A stretch of 64,000 bases of DNA from Flavobacterium sp. MC2016-06 (GCF_009711165.2 NZ_WMID02000030.1:10104-74103); one strand, 5' to 3'. Positions 1 through 8,643 are shown, numbered from the stretch's first letter. Notes: generated by a model from the letters alone, not told the origin. A program made the numbers and translations.

Positions 1-260
1 CCGCGCTTTATGCTGCAAAGCTTCGCTTCCGACCAATTCTTATGACGGCTTTTGCTTTTATTCTTGGAGTAACTCCATTGCTTACGGCATCTGGTGCAGG
101 TGCTCAAGCTAGGAAAGTAATGGGATTGACAGTTTTTAGCGGTATGCTGGTCGCGACTATTTTGGGAGTTTGTTTGATTCCTGTTCTGTTTGTATTTATT
201 GAAAGTTTTGGCAAAAAACATTCAAAGGAAAATGAGGAAACTAAAAAGGAAGAACCATGA
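1..260 (+). CDS. RND efflux permease, C-terminal fragment (5' end outside window)
   Basis: The reading frame is open from base 3 and ends with TGA at 258-260, so this is the tail of a longer gene. The visible 86 residues begin ALYAAKLRFRPILMT and continue with a glycine-rich stretch and a final hydrophobic helix, then a charged, Glu/Lys-rich cytoplasmic end. This matches the last two transmembrane helices of AcrB/MexB-type (HAE1) inner-membrane pumps, which export drugs or other hydrophobic compounds by proton antiport. The stop overlaps the start of the outer-membrane factor gene by 4 bases (ATGA), so the two are translationally coupled. The substrate cannot be inferred from this fragment. 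Confidence 0.9.
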   Translation, partial: ALYAAKLRFRPILMTAFAFILGVTPLLTASGAGAQARKVMGLTVFSGMLVATILGVCLIPVLFVFIESFGKKHSKENEETKKEEP

Positions 261-1621
261 AAAATCTAAAATCAGTACTCGTACTACTTATAATAGCTGT
301 TTTTCCTTATAGCTGTATGGTTGGGCCTAAATATGCAAAACCAGAACAGCCCAAAGCCGACAGTTTTTTATACGGAGACAAAACTACAGACACAACTGCT
401 AATGTAACCACTATAAAATGGTCTACTATTTTTAATGATCCGGTTTTAATTGGTTTGATTCAGAAAGGAATTGAGAACAATTTCGATTTAAAAATTGCTG
501 TAGCTCGTTTAGAACAAGTAAGAGCAAATTTAGGCATTGCCAAAGCCGATTTGTATCCCGCTTTTCAATATTCGGGTCAGGTAAATACTGCCGAAACTAT
601 TTTACAGCCCAGTTCTTTAGTCGCCAATATGTCTTGGGAATTGGATTTTTGGGGAAAATACCGCCATCAAACGAAAGCTTTGCAAAATGAACTTTTGGCT
701 TCTGATGAAGCACGAAAAGTAGTGCTTTCTAATGTTGTAAGTATAATTGCCATTTCCTATTTTGAATTACGTGATTATGACAATCAGCTGGAAATAACAC
801 AACATACTTTAGAAACCAGACAAAAAGCATATGATATTATTAATGAACGTTTCAAAAGTGGATATGTTGCAGAATTGGATAAAGTACAGATCGAACAGCA
901 GGTTGCCATTGCCGAATCTAATATTCCATTAATAAAAAGACAGATTACGGCTTTAGAAAATTCGATTTCTGTTTTAATTGGACAGATTCCGGCTCCGATA
1001 GAAAGAGGCAAAACCAATAGCGAATTATTAGTCACTTCAACATTTCCAACTTCGGTTCCTTCAGCTTTGCTGGAAAATCGTCCAGATGTAAAACGAACTG
1101 AACTTTTGTATCGAGCTTCAAACGAAAGAATTGGGGTTGCGCAAGCCATGCGATATCCTTCGTTTAATATTGCGGCTCTTGCTGGTTTTACGAGCGCGAT
1201 GGTGGGAGATTTATTTAATGATTCTTCTTATTTTCAAAATGCTGGTGCAAGTGTTGCGGGTCCCATCTTTAACTTCGGAAAGAATAAACGCCGTGTCGAA
1301 GTAAACCGCCAAATTGCTGAAGAAAACAAACTAACTTTTCAGAAGACTTATTTAACGGCAATTTCGGAAGTGGAAAATGCACTGCAAAATGTTGCTATGT
1401 ATAAAGAAGAATGGACGGCTCGAGAAAGACAAGTAAAAGCGGCTCAGAAAAACTACGATTTATCTAATGCCAGATATTACAACGGATATGTTTCTTATCT
1501 TGAAGTTTTAGATGCACAGCGTTCCCTTTTTGAAGCACAATTGAGTCTTTCGCAATTAACCCAAAAACAATTAAGCTCGATGGTTTTATTATATAAAGCA
1601 CTCGGCGGAGGGTGGAATTGA
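257..1621 (+). CDS. TolC/OprM-family outer-membrane efflux factor (lipoprotein)
   Basis: 454 residues. An N-terminal signal with lipobox (FPYSC, Cys20) and the following MVGPKYAKPEQP are typical of NodT/OprM-type outer-membrane factors. The body is alpha-helical and coiled-coil rich and shows the internal duplication of outer-membrane efflux proteins: an N-terminal half with LELDFW-like (here WELDFWGKYRH) and a C-terminal half with GPIFNFGKNKRRVE. It would form the trimeric outer-membrane channel of the pump whose permease ends just upstream, with 4-base overlap. It is followed by a strong hairpin terminator, so it is the last gene of the operon. The periplasmic adaptor is presumably upstream of the window. 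Confidence 0.93.
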   Translation: MKNLKSVLVLLIIAVFPYSCMVGPKYAKPEQPKADSFLYGDKTTDTTANVTTIKWSTIFNDPVLIGLIQKGIENNFDLKIAVARLEQVRANLGIAKADLYPAFQYSGQVNTAETILQPSSLVANMSWELDFWGKYRHQTKALQNELLASDEARKVVLSNVVSIIAISYFELRDYDNQLEITQHTLETRQKAYDIINERFKSGYVAELDKVQIEQQVAIAESNIPLIKRQITALENSISVLIGQIPAPIERGKTNSELLVTSTFPTSVPSALLENRPDVKRTELLYRASNERIGVAQAMRYPSFNIAALAGFTSAMVGDLFNDSSYFQNAGASVAGPIFNFGKNKRRVEVNRQIAEENKLTFQKTYLTAISEVENALQNVAMYKEEWTARERQVKAAQKNYDLSNARYYNGYVSYLEVLDAQRSLFEAQLSLSQLTQKQLSSMVLLYKALGGGWN

Positions 1622-1715
1622 TTTTAGATTATGAGAATTAAAAGAGTCAATGATATCAGAGCTTTACAACATTCAGTCTTAAATAACGCAACAGAGTTGC
1701 TATTTGCAAAAATCA

Positions 1716-1744
1716 AAAAAGCACTATAAAATATAGTGCTTTTT
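1716..1744. terminator. Bidirectional intrinsic terminator
   Basis: A perfect 13-bp inverted repeat (AAAAAGCACTATA, 3-base loop, then its complement ending in TTTTT). It has A-tracts and T-tracts on both sides, so it can end transcription of the efflux operon from the left and of the bacilliredoxin gene from the right. Confidence 0.85.
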
Positions 1745-1789
1745 ATAAAATTTTAATGACTTAAAATCTAAGTAACTTTAGTCTTTTAA

Positions 1790-2200
1790 TTAGCAGAACT
1801 CATTAAAAGCATCTTGCAAGTTCTCAGCAATTAATTCAGCTGGACGACCTTCAATATGGTGACGCTCTAACATGTGAACTAATTCTCCGTTTTTGAACAA
1901 AGCCATACTTGGCGATGATGGAGGAAAAGGAAACATATGTTGTCTTGCAGCATCAACTGCTTCTTTGTCAACACCAGCAAAAACTGTAATTAAGTGATCT
2001 GGTTTTTTAGCTCCTTCTAAACTCATTTTTGCTCCCGGACGTGCATTTCTTGCAGCACAACCACAAACAGAGTTTACAACAACCAAAGTGGTACCTTCAG
2101 CTTTGATAGCATTATCTACAGCGTCAGCACTATGTAAATCTTGAAAACCTGCAGCTGTAAGTTCAGCCTGCATTGGTTTTACCATTTCTTCTGGATACAT
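1790..2200 (-). CDS. Bacilliredoxin, BrxA/BrxB (YphP/YqiW) family
   Basis: 136 residues, the usual length of the family. It begins MYPEEMVKPMQAEL and carries the CGC motif (Cys46-Gly-Cys48) in VVNSVCGCAA, followed by a conserved ARPG segment. The C-terminal part has HMLERHHIEGR. In Firmicutes these thioredoxin-fold proteins remove bacillithiol from oxidised proteins. In Bacteroidota, the family is common, and the physiological thiol is less clear, so the substrate is an inference. It is a single gene, converging on the efflux operon across a shared terminator. The ArsR regulator upstream is on the same strand, 145 bases away. Confidence 0.9.
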   Translation of the reverse strand: MYPEEMVKPMQAELTAAGFQDLHSADAVDNAIKAEGTTLVVVNSVCGCAARNARPGAKMSLEGAKKPDHLITVFAGVDKEAVDAARQHMFPFPPSSPSMALFKNGELVHMLERHHIEGRPAELIAENLQDAFNEFC

Positions 2201-2345
2201 ATTCTTGTCTTTTTAAATTTAACTTTTGAATTGCAAAGTTACAAAGTTTACTCGCAACTACTTAATTTGTGGTATAAAGTTTTGTTATAGTTCGATTGTT
2301 AATTTTTAATCGAAATCATTTCTTACCAATTACAGCTAAATTTTA

Positions 2346-2780
2346 TTAATATATAACCTCTTCCATTTTTTCTTTTTTATGCGAAAACTGATAATTATAC
2401 TGTTTTAAATGACTATTTCTGGTTCTTTTTTGTCGAGTTGTTAAGACTGTTAATTTGTTTTCTTCAGAAATTTCAATCGTTGAAAGATAACTGGTCAAAT
2501 ACTTTTTAAGAATCTGTATGTTAGAAACTTCAATAGAATAAATTATTTTTTTTCCTTCGTTTTTTATATTAACAAGATTTGCTTTTTTTAATTCTAATAA
2601 ATGTTTGGATATTGTGGATTGTGCCAATGGAATTAAGTTGACAATATCTCCGCAAGTTCTGTTGTTTCGCTTCCATAAAAGTGTCATAATCTGAATTCGG
2701 ACTGGATGTCCAAGTGCCTTACAAATTTTTCCTAATGCTTGCGTTTCTATATCAAATTGCTGTTGCTTCGTGATCCCCAT
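2346..2780 (-). CDS. ArsR-type winged-helix transcriptional regulator
   Basis: 144 residues. The winged helix-turn-helix lies at about residues 15-90: LGHPVRIQIMTLLW, then the recognition helix AQSTISKHLLELKKANLV, and the wing with NEGKKIIYSI. That is the ArsR/SmtB fold of small dimeric repressors. The usual metal-binding pair of the recognition-helix region (ELCVCDL) is absent: the equivalent is RTCGDIVNLI with one Cys, so metal sensing is not supported. After residue 95, there is a basic tail of unknown function. It stands alone between the bacilliredoxin gene and a 383-base gap. Its target is unknown. Confidence 0.85.
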   Translation of the reverse strand: MGITKQQQFDIETQALGKICKALGHPVRIQIMTLLWKRNNRTCGDIVNLIPLAQSTISKHLLELKKANLVNIKNEGKKIIYSIEVSNIQILKKYLTSYLSTIEISEENKLTVLTTRQKRTRNSHLKQYNYQFSHKKEKMEEVIY

Positions 2781-3163
2781 TTAATCTGCCCTTTCATTAT
2801 CGTTAATAATCGATTGTATTATAACCTCATTGTCTTAGCAAAAATTTAATCACTCTTTTCCTTATTCATTTTAGAATATAGAATTTAAAGTTATTGCTTA
2901 GTTATCAATTCAGTTTTTAAAGCAGCAAATCTAAATATTCTCAGATCTTTTGATCATCTCAAAAAGCTATTAAAACAGTAGAATAAGTCATTTTTACGAC
3001 ACAAATCATGTGTTGATAAGATCAATACTTTTAAGGTGTCAACTATTTTTAGCGATAAAAGATATTTGTAATTAATCGAATAAACAAAGTCTAAAGGTTG
3101 AAAGGAAAGATAAGTGCCTTAAGCAGATCAAAAACGAATTTACATATATCTTTTCGAAACAGT
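2781..3163. other. 383-base gene-free interval, ArsR upstream region
   Basis: Very AT-rich, with no ORF that looks real on either strand. It should hold the promoter of the minus-strand ArsR gene. A loose dyad of ATCG/CGAT with an AT-rich centre near 2799-2813 could be an autoregulatory operator, but it is weak. GATCTTTTGATC near 2945-2956 is a small palindrome. The right end is the 3' untranslated region of the lycopene cyclase operon; no strong terminator hairpin was found there. Confidence 0.4.
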
Positions 3164-4333
3164 TTATTTAAACAAAACTCTAAACAATGCTTTTATAAAC
3201 GGAAGTTTTGGACACTTCATAATAACTTTAAAATCTTCAAACAAAGTTGTTTCTTCGTCCAAAAAACTAAAAATCAATCTTGGATTTCCTTTTTTGAATA
3301 AGGCAGAAAAAATTGAACTTCCTAATTCATTATGACGATAAAGAATATTTAAAAGCAATAAATCATAAAACCAAAATCTAGATTTTTTATAAAAATCCTT
3401 CATTTCAAAATCTTCATTCTGAATAAACTTTACTAAAGCTGTTGATCTTTTATCCGCATTTTTAAAAGTATAACCCGTACTCGCCTTTGTCCATCCGCCG
3501 GCTGTACCGATGTTCAGAACTCTTTTAGTATTTCTTTTCCAAAATGGAAAACAAGTCATCGGGATACTTCCCTGCTCTTTTTCTAATATTTGGTATTTCG
3601 CTGTACCTAAATTCTCTAAGTACTTTTGAATCTCATTTTCATACTCTTCTATCGGAAGTAACTTCTCCGAAAACAGCGTGTATTCAACCAAAGCTTCGGT
3701 TTTGGAAGTTGGCAAAACATACATAAAACGTGTGTTGTTTTTTTGCTCTACCGAAAAATCCATAAAAGTTGCTTGATCCGGATTGAAGATTTCGGATTCA
3801 CTTTTTACAAACCAGCCCACAAAATGCTGTTGCAAAGCGGGATATTTCGTTTGACTTTCGGCGAAAGCTTTTGTATAAATACTATTGAATAAATAATCGC
3901 AAGTATATCTGTTGTTTTCTTCTGCCCCAACAAAAACATGCGTCTCGAGTTCGTTAATGTCGGTTACTTTTTCGTTTAAGAAAGTAATATTCGAATGTTT
4001 CAAAAGTTCTTCAAAAACAAAACTATAAAAATCCAATCCGCGAATTTGATTGTATTGGTAAGGCTTTAACGTTAAATCACGTTTAAAATTTTCATCAGCA
4101 AATAAAGCCGAATCCCATTTTTTAGAAATTACAGAATCCCAAATTGTTTGATTTTTAGACCAAAAACACCAAGTTCTATCGTTAGTTTGTTTTGAGTTTT
4201 GATCTAACAATAAAATCGATTTATCATTGAATTTTCCCGACAAAACCATTTTATAAACGGTCATCAAAGCAGACAAACCCGTTCCTGTAAAGATGTAATC
4301 GAAATGTTTGATTTGTGAGGATTGCATTTTCAA
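3164..4333 (-). CDS. crtY: Lycopene beta-cyclase (CrtY type)
   Basis: 389 residues, normal for bacterial CrtY. The N-terminal dinucleotide-binding segment FDYIFTGTGLSALM is at residues 11-24, the family signature DRTWCFW at 52-58, and the later motif IPMTCFPFWKR plus NIGTAGGWTKASTGYTF matches the catalytic/FAD region of lycopene cyclases. The enzyme closes both ends of lycopene to give beta-carotene, the precursor of the yellow zeaxanthin-type pigments of flavobacteria. No other carotenoid gene is in the window. It sits 12 bases downstream of an exported thioredoxin gene and is probably cotranscribed with it and the TonB receptor. This is an unusual company, because crtY usually lies apart or with crtZ. 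Confidence 0.92.
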   Translation of the reverse strand: MKMQSSQIKHFDYIFTGTGLSALMTVYKMVLSGKFNDKSILLLDQNSKQTNDRTWCFWSKNQTIWDSVISKKWDSALFADENFKRDLTLKPYQYNQIRGLDFYSFVFEELLKHSNITFLNEKVTDINELETHVFVGAEENNRYTCDYLFNSIYTKAFAESQTKYPALQQHFVGWFVKSESEIFNPDQATFMDFSVEQKNNTRFMYVLPTSKTEALVEYTLFSEKLLPIEEYENEIQKYLENLGTAKYQILEKEQGSIPMTCFPFWKRNTKRVLNIGTAGGWTKASTGYTFKNADKRSTALVKFIQNEDFEMKDFYKKSRFWFYDLLLLNILYRHNELGSSIFSALFKKGNPRLIFSFLDEETTLFEDFKVIMKCPKLPFIKALFRVLFK

Positions 4334-4345
4334 AAATAAGGAATT

Positions 4346-4810
4346 TTATTCTTTCAATTTTTCTAAAATCAGTTTAAAATCCTTTGGACTTAAACAACTA
4401 TTATACTGCAGTATAATTTCGTTTTTAGAATTTAAAACACATAAAACAGGATAAACAATTTGATTATCAATCGTTCCTAATTGAACGGCCAGCTCATTTA
4501 CACCAACGTTATTTCCAGATGGCTGGTATTTAAAAACCTGATTGTTAAACGCAATGTCTCGTTTTTCTTCTGCATTCAAATCAATGAAATAGAAATCTGA
4601 ATTTAACTTCTCCGTAATTTCTTGATTTTTGAAAGTCGTGCTTTTCATTCTTTGGCAAAACTGGCACCAATCGGCATGAATAAAAACAATGATATTTCTT
4701 TTTTGAATGTGCTGCAAACTATCTACAACCTCAAACGGAATACTTTTGAGCTGGCAAAATCCCGTTGAAGTAATTGCTAAGAGAAAAAATATAAACACTG
4801 CTTTTTTCAT
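4346..4810 (-). CDS. Exported thioredoxin-fold protein (WCxxC)
   Basis: I start at the ATG at 4810 (MKKAVFIFF...), because this gives a clean type I signal peptide; an upstream ATG adds 20 residues without one. The 154-residue product has the active site WCQFC at residues 48-52 and a cis-proline (YPVL, Pro121), so it is a functional thioredoxin-like fold of the DUF255/thioredoxin_7 sort acting in the periplasm. It probably reduces or oxidises disulfides of a partner. Located between a TonB receptor whose plug has a CxxC pair and crtY, it may service that receptor; this is inference. The 12-base gap to crtY implies cotranscription. Confidence 0.85.
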   Translation of the reverse strand: MKKAVFIFFLLAITSTGFCQLKSIPFEVVDSLQHIQKRNIIVFIHADWCQFCQRMKSTTFKNQEITEKLNSDFYFIDLNAEEKRDIAFNNQVFKYQPSGNNVGVNELAVQLGTIDNQIVYPVLCVLNSKNEIILQYNSCLSPKDFKLILEKLKE

Positions 4811-4860
4811 TTGTTTAAAAGTTGGCTGTTTTAAGTTGGTATCGCAATGCATAATTTTAA

Positions 4861-4928
4861 AGTTTGCCACGAATTACACAAATTACCACGAATTGATTTG
4901 TGAAAATTCGTGTAATTCGTGGCAAACT
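4861..4928. repeat. Inverted repeat between TonB receptor and thioredoxin genes
   Basis: Two 24-base arms (4861-4884 and 4905-4928) are reverse complements with one mismatch. They are built of the motif GCCACGAATTACAC. A third half-copy, CCACGAATT, sits in the loop at 4887-4895. It begins right after the receptor stop codon. Such elements recur in flavobacterial intergenic regions. In RNA it would form a long hairpin without a clear U-tract, so it may act as an mRNA processing or stability element. Confidence 0.8.
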
Positions 4929-4929
4929 C

Positions 4930-7179
4930 TTATTTCAAATTATATCTCAATCCCAAAAACCCACGAATAGTTTGGTTCTGTCCATAAACATACGTCGTAT
5001 CAAAAGTCAATCCGTATGGGTTGTTTGATGTTACCAAAACTTTTCCAGCCGAATCGTATTGCACATTTTTATCAAAAGGATCATTTGTTCTCGAAATCAA
5101 AAACGGATTGTTTTGCTTTGGCGTAAAGTTCAGCAGATTTTTTACACCGCCGTAAAGTTCAAAACCTTTCCAACCCAAATATGTAAACTGAATATTTTGA
5201 ATACTGTACCAAGGCGATTTCGGACTTCTCGGATCGGTTTCGCTCAACAAAGGTAATTTCATCGGACTGTAAACATTTCCTGTATAATCTAACAATAACT
5301 TTAAAGGTTCTATTTTGTATGAAATGCTCCAAGTTGCGGTAAATTTTTCCGTAAGAAAAGGAGTTTCAGAAATTCCATTTTCAACATTTTTATTGTCTAA
5401 AACGGTCGCACCAACTATAAACTTTAAACCCGATGGAAGGTTAAGATCAACATTCGTGCTGATTCCCTGACTCAAAGCATAACCGTTGATGTTGTCGTAA
5501 ATGATTTTGTTGGGATCGGTTTCGTAATCTGAAATTATTTTATTGCTGAATCGCGTATAAAAAACCGTTGTTTCAATTCCCATAAAAGTTCCGTTCCCAA
5601 AATTGATCTTCTGGATATAATTTAGATTTACATTAAAGGATTGTTCTGGTTTTAAATCACTTTTTATCACAACATCTCTAGAACCTGTAAGCGCTGCGTG
5701 ATCTTCGGTAAACAAATTCACAACTCTAAAACCCGTTCCTGCATTTAATCTAAAAATCGTGTTTTCGTTCGCTTTTAAACGATATGCCACTCTGGGCGTA
5801 AAAATCGAACCGTGAATCGAGTTGTAATCGTATCGCATTCCTAACAAAACCTGACTTTTCGGCGAAAACCTAATTTCATCCTGAACAAAAATTCCAGGTA
5901 ACCAAGTGCTTTCGGCTTCTTTTGTTGCCGTTGTATTATCGTCGTAATACGAATATCGATTGGCAATTCCAGCGAGTAAATCGTTTCTTCCAATCTTTTT
6001 ATCCCAAGTCAATTGCAGAAAACCAATTTTCTGATTGGCAATATAAGATGTTGTTCCGTAACGACTGTCCTGATAATGAACATTTCCAGAGAAGGAAAGA
6101 ATCACCTTTTCTTCAAAAGGCAACTGATAACTCCCGATTAATTCGCCTCTTTTGGTATAAATGCTTTCGCCGTAAATTTCGTCGCCTCCGCGAAATTTCT
6201 TTTCCCAGCGTACATCTCCGCCCCAGCGATCTTCATACATGCCACGCGCTGCTATCGTAAATAGGCGATTATTATTCCGCTGAAAACTCCATTTGTTAAA
6301 AATCGAAACTCTTTTAGACAACGTAACATCGGTAAAACCATCGTGATCTTTGTCGATAATCTGATTGTAATCGAAATAATTTACACCCAAAAGTGTCGTT
6401 GCTTTTTTAGACGGATTGAATTTCATTCCCAAATCTACATTGGTTTCTAAATAAGAAGTTGTAAAAACATCGGCAGAAAACATTGGCGCATTGAGCGGAT
6501 TTTTAGTAATAATGTTAATCAAACCACCAACTGCTTCACTTCCGTACAAAGACGAAGCTGGACCTTTTACAATTTCAATTCGCTCAACCAAAGAATTCGG
6601 AATTCCAGATAAACCATAAACCGTAGAAAGACTGCTCACAATTGGCATTCCATCAATTAAAACTAAAGTATAAGGGCCTTCAAGACCGTTGATATGAATA
6701 TCACCCGTATTACAAACCCCGCAATTGAGCTGAGGTCGAACGCCATTTATGTTTTGAAGCGCATCGTAAATACTTGCCGTTGGATTCTTTTTGAAGAAAA
6801 CAGGCGAGTAAACCTCAACCGGAACAGCGCTTTCTAATCGCTTGACGGCTTTTAGAGTTCCAGAAACTACAACTTCATTAAGTTCATTTTCATTGTCTTT
6901 TAATTCAAAATCAAGGTTTAAGTTTTCATTTTCTACAATAGAAATTTTTTGACTTATTGTTTTGAATCCTGTCGAAATCACTTGAATTTTATAATCTCCG
7001 CCCGGTATATTTTCTAGTTTGTAATTGCCTAAACTGTCAGCCTCTGTTTTAAATTCTGAATTTAACAATGCTATTTTGATCCGCTGTGCATCATTGTCTC
7101 TATTTACTTTTCCAGAAATAGTTTGTGAATACGACGCTTTAACCGAAAAGAAAAGCATTATTAAAAATAAATATTTCAT
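4930..7179 (-). CDS. TonB-dependent outer-membrane receptor with CxxC in plug
   Basis: 749 residues. There is a signal peptide (about 1-18, ending YSQ), a carboxypeptidase-regulatory-like beta domain (about 19-95), a plug (about 104-225) with LVLIDGMPIV and VERIEIVKGPASSLYGSEAVGG, and a 22-strand barrel ending in FLGLRYNLK with a terminal Lys after the usual aromatic-containing strand. The plug has Cys153 and Cys156 as CGVC directly before NTGDIHINGL. The family resembles FepA/CirA-type metal-chelate receptors. The CxxC may bind a metal or be redox active; the downstream thioredoxin fits that idea. A TTTTAGAC-type palindrome 16 bases before the ATG suggests control by a DtxR-family metalloregulator. 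The ligand is unknown. Confidence 0.9.
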   Translation of the reverse strand: MKYLFLIMLFFSVKASYSQTISGKVNRDNDAQRIKIALLNSEFKTEADSLGNYKLENIPGGDYKIQVISTGFKTISQKISIVENENLNLDFELKDNENELNEVVVSGTLKAVKRLESAVPVEVYSPVFFKKNPTASIYDALQNINGVRPQLNCGVCNTGDIHINGLEGPYTLVLIDGMPIVSSLSTVYGLSGIPNSLVERIEIVKGPASSLYGSEAVGGLINIITKNPLNAPMFSADVFTTSYLETNVDLGMKFNPSKKATTLLGVNYFDYNQIIDKDHDGFTDVTLSKRVSIFNKWSFQRNNNRLFTIAARGMYEDRWGGDVRWEKKFRGGDEIYGESIYTKRGELIGSYQLPFEEKVILSFSGNVHYQDSRYGTTSYIANQKIGFLQLTWDKKIGRNDLLAGIANRYSYYDDNTTATKEAESTWLPGIFVQDEIRFSPKSQVLLGMRYDYNSIHGSIFTPRVAYRLKANENTIFRLNAGTGFRVVNLFTEDHAALTGSRDVVIKSDLKPEQSFNVNLNYIQKINFGNGTFMGIETTVFYTRFSNKIISDYETDPNKIIYDNINGYALSQGISTNVDLNLPSGLKFIVGATVLDNKNVENGISETPFLTEKFTATWSISYKIEPLKLLLDYTGNVYSPMKLPLLSETDPRSPKSPWYSIQNIQFTYLGWKGFELYGGVKNLLNFTPKQNNPFLISRTNDPFDKNVQYDSAGKVLVTSNNPYGLTFDTTYVYGQNQTIRGFLGLRYNLK

Positions 7180-7194
7180 TTTGTCTTAATTAAA

Positions 7195-7212
7195 TTTTAG
7201 ACAAATCTAAAA
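7195..7212. promoter_or_regulatory. Candidate DtxR-family operator upstream of TonB receptor
   Basis: TTTTAGACAAATCTAAAA is an 18-base dyad (7-base arms, 4-base centre) lying 16-33 bases before the receptor ATG. It matches the palindrome before the Nramp gene (9110-9127) in 15 of 18 positions. DtxR/IdeR/MntR boxes have this general form (TTTAG...CTAAA). Assignment to the regulator at 11162-11815 is inference. Confidence 0.6.
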
Positions 7213-7291
7213 ATTAAATTTGATAAACAATGTTTCTTAGGCTAAAAACTTTAAAATGAATCGTTTTAAAAACAATTAGCAACGAAAATTC

Positions 7292-7355
7292 ACCATATAA
7301 GTTATATAAGTAAATTTAAGTTTTGTTTTAAATGACCTTATATAACTTATATGGT
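7292..7355. repeat. Palindromic intergenic repeat (ACCATATAAG type)
   Basis: Perfect 19-base inverted arms at 7292-7310 and 7337-7355 (ACCATATAAGTTATATAAG and complement) with a 26-base T-rich centre. It sits just after the stop of the flavoprotein gene and upstream of the TonB receptor, both on the minus strand. It could terminate or stabilise the flavoprotein transcript. This looks like a REP or MITE-like family repeat of flavobacteria. Confidence 0.8.
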
Positions 7356-7363
7356 TTAAAAAA

Positions 7364-8275
7364 TTAAACGAAAGTTTCGTCGATAAGTTCTTTATTTAAT
7401 GGTGCTCCAGCCAAAGATCCAGTGGAAACTGCCATTGCAACAGAGCGCATTTGAGTTGTACTGTCGCCGCTGGCATAAATTCCAGGAATGTTTGTACGTT
7501 GCATCATATCTATTTTTATCAAACCTTGTTCCGTCAACTCACAGCCTAAAAATTCTGGCAACAGACAATACTGTACAAAAGGCAATCTTGAGTAAATGGC
7601 TTTTATCTCAATTTTTGATTTGTTTTTGAAGACAATCTCTTGAATATTTCCATTTTCATGAAGGAACGAATCGATTTCGTCTTCAATGATTTCTATTTGG
7701 TGTTTTTGAAGCAGTTCTTTCTGTTCCGAATTTAATGTTGCTTTTCCATTAGTAATCAATCGAAGGTCTTTTGTCCAGTTTGAAATCATCTTTACATATT
7801 CAAAACCAATTTCGCCATTGGCAAGAACCGCCGTTTTTTCTCCTTTTACTTCGTAACCGTGACAATACGGACAATGCAAAACAGAAATTCCCCAACAAGC
7901 TGCGAAACCATGAATGTCTGGTATTAAATCTTTAATTCCTGCTGCGAAGAGTATTTTCTTAGTCTTAAAGATTTTTCCAGATTCTGTTTTAACTTCAAAA
8001 CCGTTTGCTGTTTTAACAGCAACAATTGCGAGTCCGTTATAAAATTGAACGGTATCGTAAAAGCTTACTTGGGTTTTGGCTTTCGCCGAAATAACAGCAG
8101 GTTTTTCACCGTCGTGTGTAATAAAATTATGCGAATGCGGCGTTTGTCTGTTGCAAGGTAAACCGCTGTCTATAATTAAAACTTGTCGCAAAGAACGACC
8201 TAGACTCATCGCTGCCGAAAGTCCGCTGTAACTTCCTCCCACAATTATAACTTCAAAATGATTTTGCTTTGTCAT
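7364..8275 (-). CDS. Thioredoxin-reductase-like FAD oxidoreductase
   Basis: 303 residues, the size of low-molecular-weight thioredoxin reductases. The FAD motif is IIVGGSYSGLSAAMSL at residues 10-25, and the redox pair CPYC is at 135-138. The C-terminal FAD motif is present as YASGDSTTQMRSVAMAV. The second nucleotide motif, normally GGGxSA, is degraded here (VLANGEIGFEY), so NADPH use may differ or a different donor may serve. True TrxR would be expected to keep that motif, so I name it only as a family member. It lies 5 bases downstream of the MerC-like gene and is probably cotranscribed and under the same Fur-family control. Confidence 0.85.
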   Translation of the reverse strand: MTKQNHFEVIIVGGSYSGLSAAMSLGRSLRQVLIIDSGLPCNRQTPHSHNFITHDGEKPAVISAKAKTQVSFYDTVQFYNGLAIVAVKTANGFEVKTESGKIFKTKKILFAAGIKDLIPDIHGFAACWGISVLHCPYCHGYEVKGEKTAVLANGEIGFEYVKMISNWTKDLRLITNGKATLNSEQKELLQKHQIEIIEDEIDSFLHENGNIQEIVFKNKSKIEIKAIYSRLPFVQYCLLPEFLGCELTEQGLIKIDMMQRTNIPGIYASGDSTTQMRSVAMAVSTGSLAGAPLNKELIDETFV

Positions 8276-8280
8276 ACTCT

Positions 8281-8625
8281 TTATTTTTTATGTGATTTAT
8301 AATTTAAAAAGTGACCGATGATCATTCCGGTTCCTCCAATAAAAATAAGATCAAGATGAATCTCCAGAAAAATTTCAGTCAAAATACTAATCCAAATCAA
8401 TGCTATCGAAATAATAAGAATACTAGAAACCAAAAGATTCGATTTTTTGATTATTTTTAAGATTGCAAAAATACCGATTGAAGCAAAAGTCAAATCAATA
8501 AATGGATTATGACTTAGCCCTAAAGGCAGAATTGTCAGCAAGGGAAATACTAAACAATGCACCAAACAAATCGCTGCACTTGAGATTCCTAAAATATCAT
8601 AAATAGGTGTCGTTGTTTTCTTCAT
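8281..8625 (-). CDS. MerC-domain membrane protein
   Basis: I start at the ATG at 8625 (MKKTTTPIYDILG), because the longer frame begins inside the palindromic operator region. 114 residues with four predicted membrane helices and the signature CLVHC (20-24) followed by FPLL, as in the MerC family of small mercury/metal-import proteins. No mer genes are nearby; in Bacteroidota, MerC-domain proteins often sit beside a Fur/Zur-type gene and may carry zinc or another divalent metal, which is inference. The gene is divergent from the Fur-family regulator and shares with it a promoter region with two GCAAC palindromes. Confidence 0.85.
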   Translation of the reverse strand: MKKTTTPIYDILGISSAAICLVHCLVFPLLTILPLGLSHNPFIDLTFASIGIFAILKIIKKSNLLVSSILIISIALIWISILTEIFLEIHLDLIFIGGTGMIIGHFLNYKSHKK

Positions 8626-8643
8626 TTTTGTATATTTGCTTAA

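Noticed and set aside
784..1149. 121-codon minus-strand frame inside the outer-membrane factor gene
   Set aside because: It is antisense to a well-conserved gene and has no family resemblance.
1687..1701. CGCAACAGAGTTGCT dyad like the merC/fur operators
   Set aside because: It lies at the 3' end of the efflux operon, between a stop codon and a terminator, where no start is nearby. I take it as chance or as part of another element.
4707..4970. 87-codon plus-strand frame
   Set aside because: It is antisense to the thioredoxin gene and crosses an inverted repeat.
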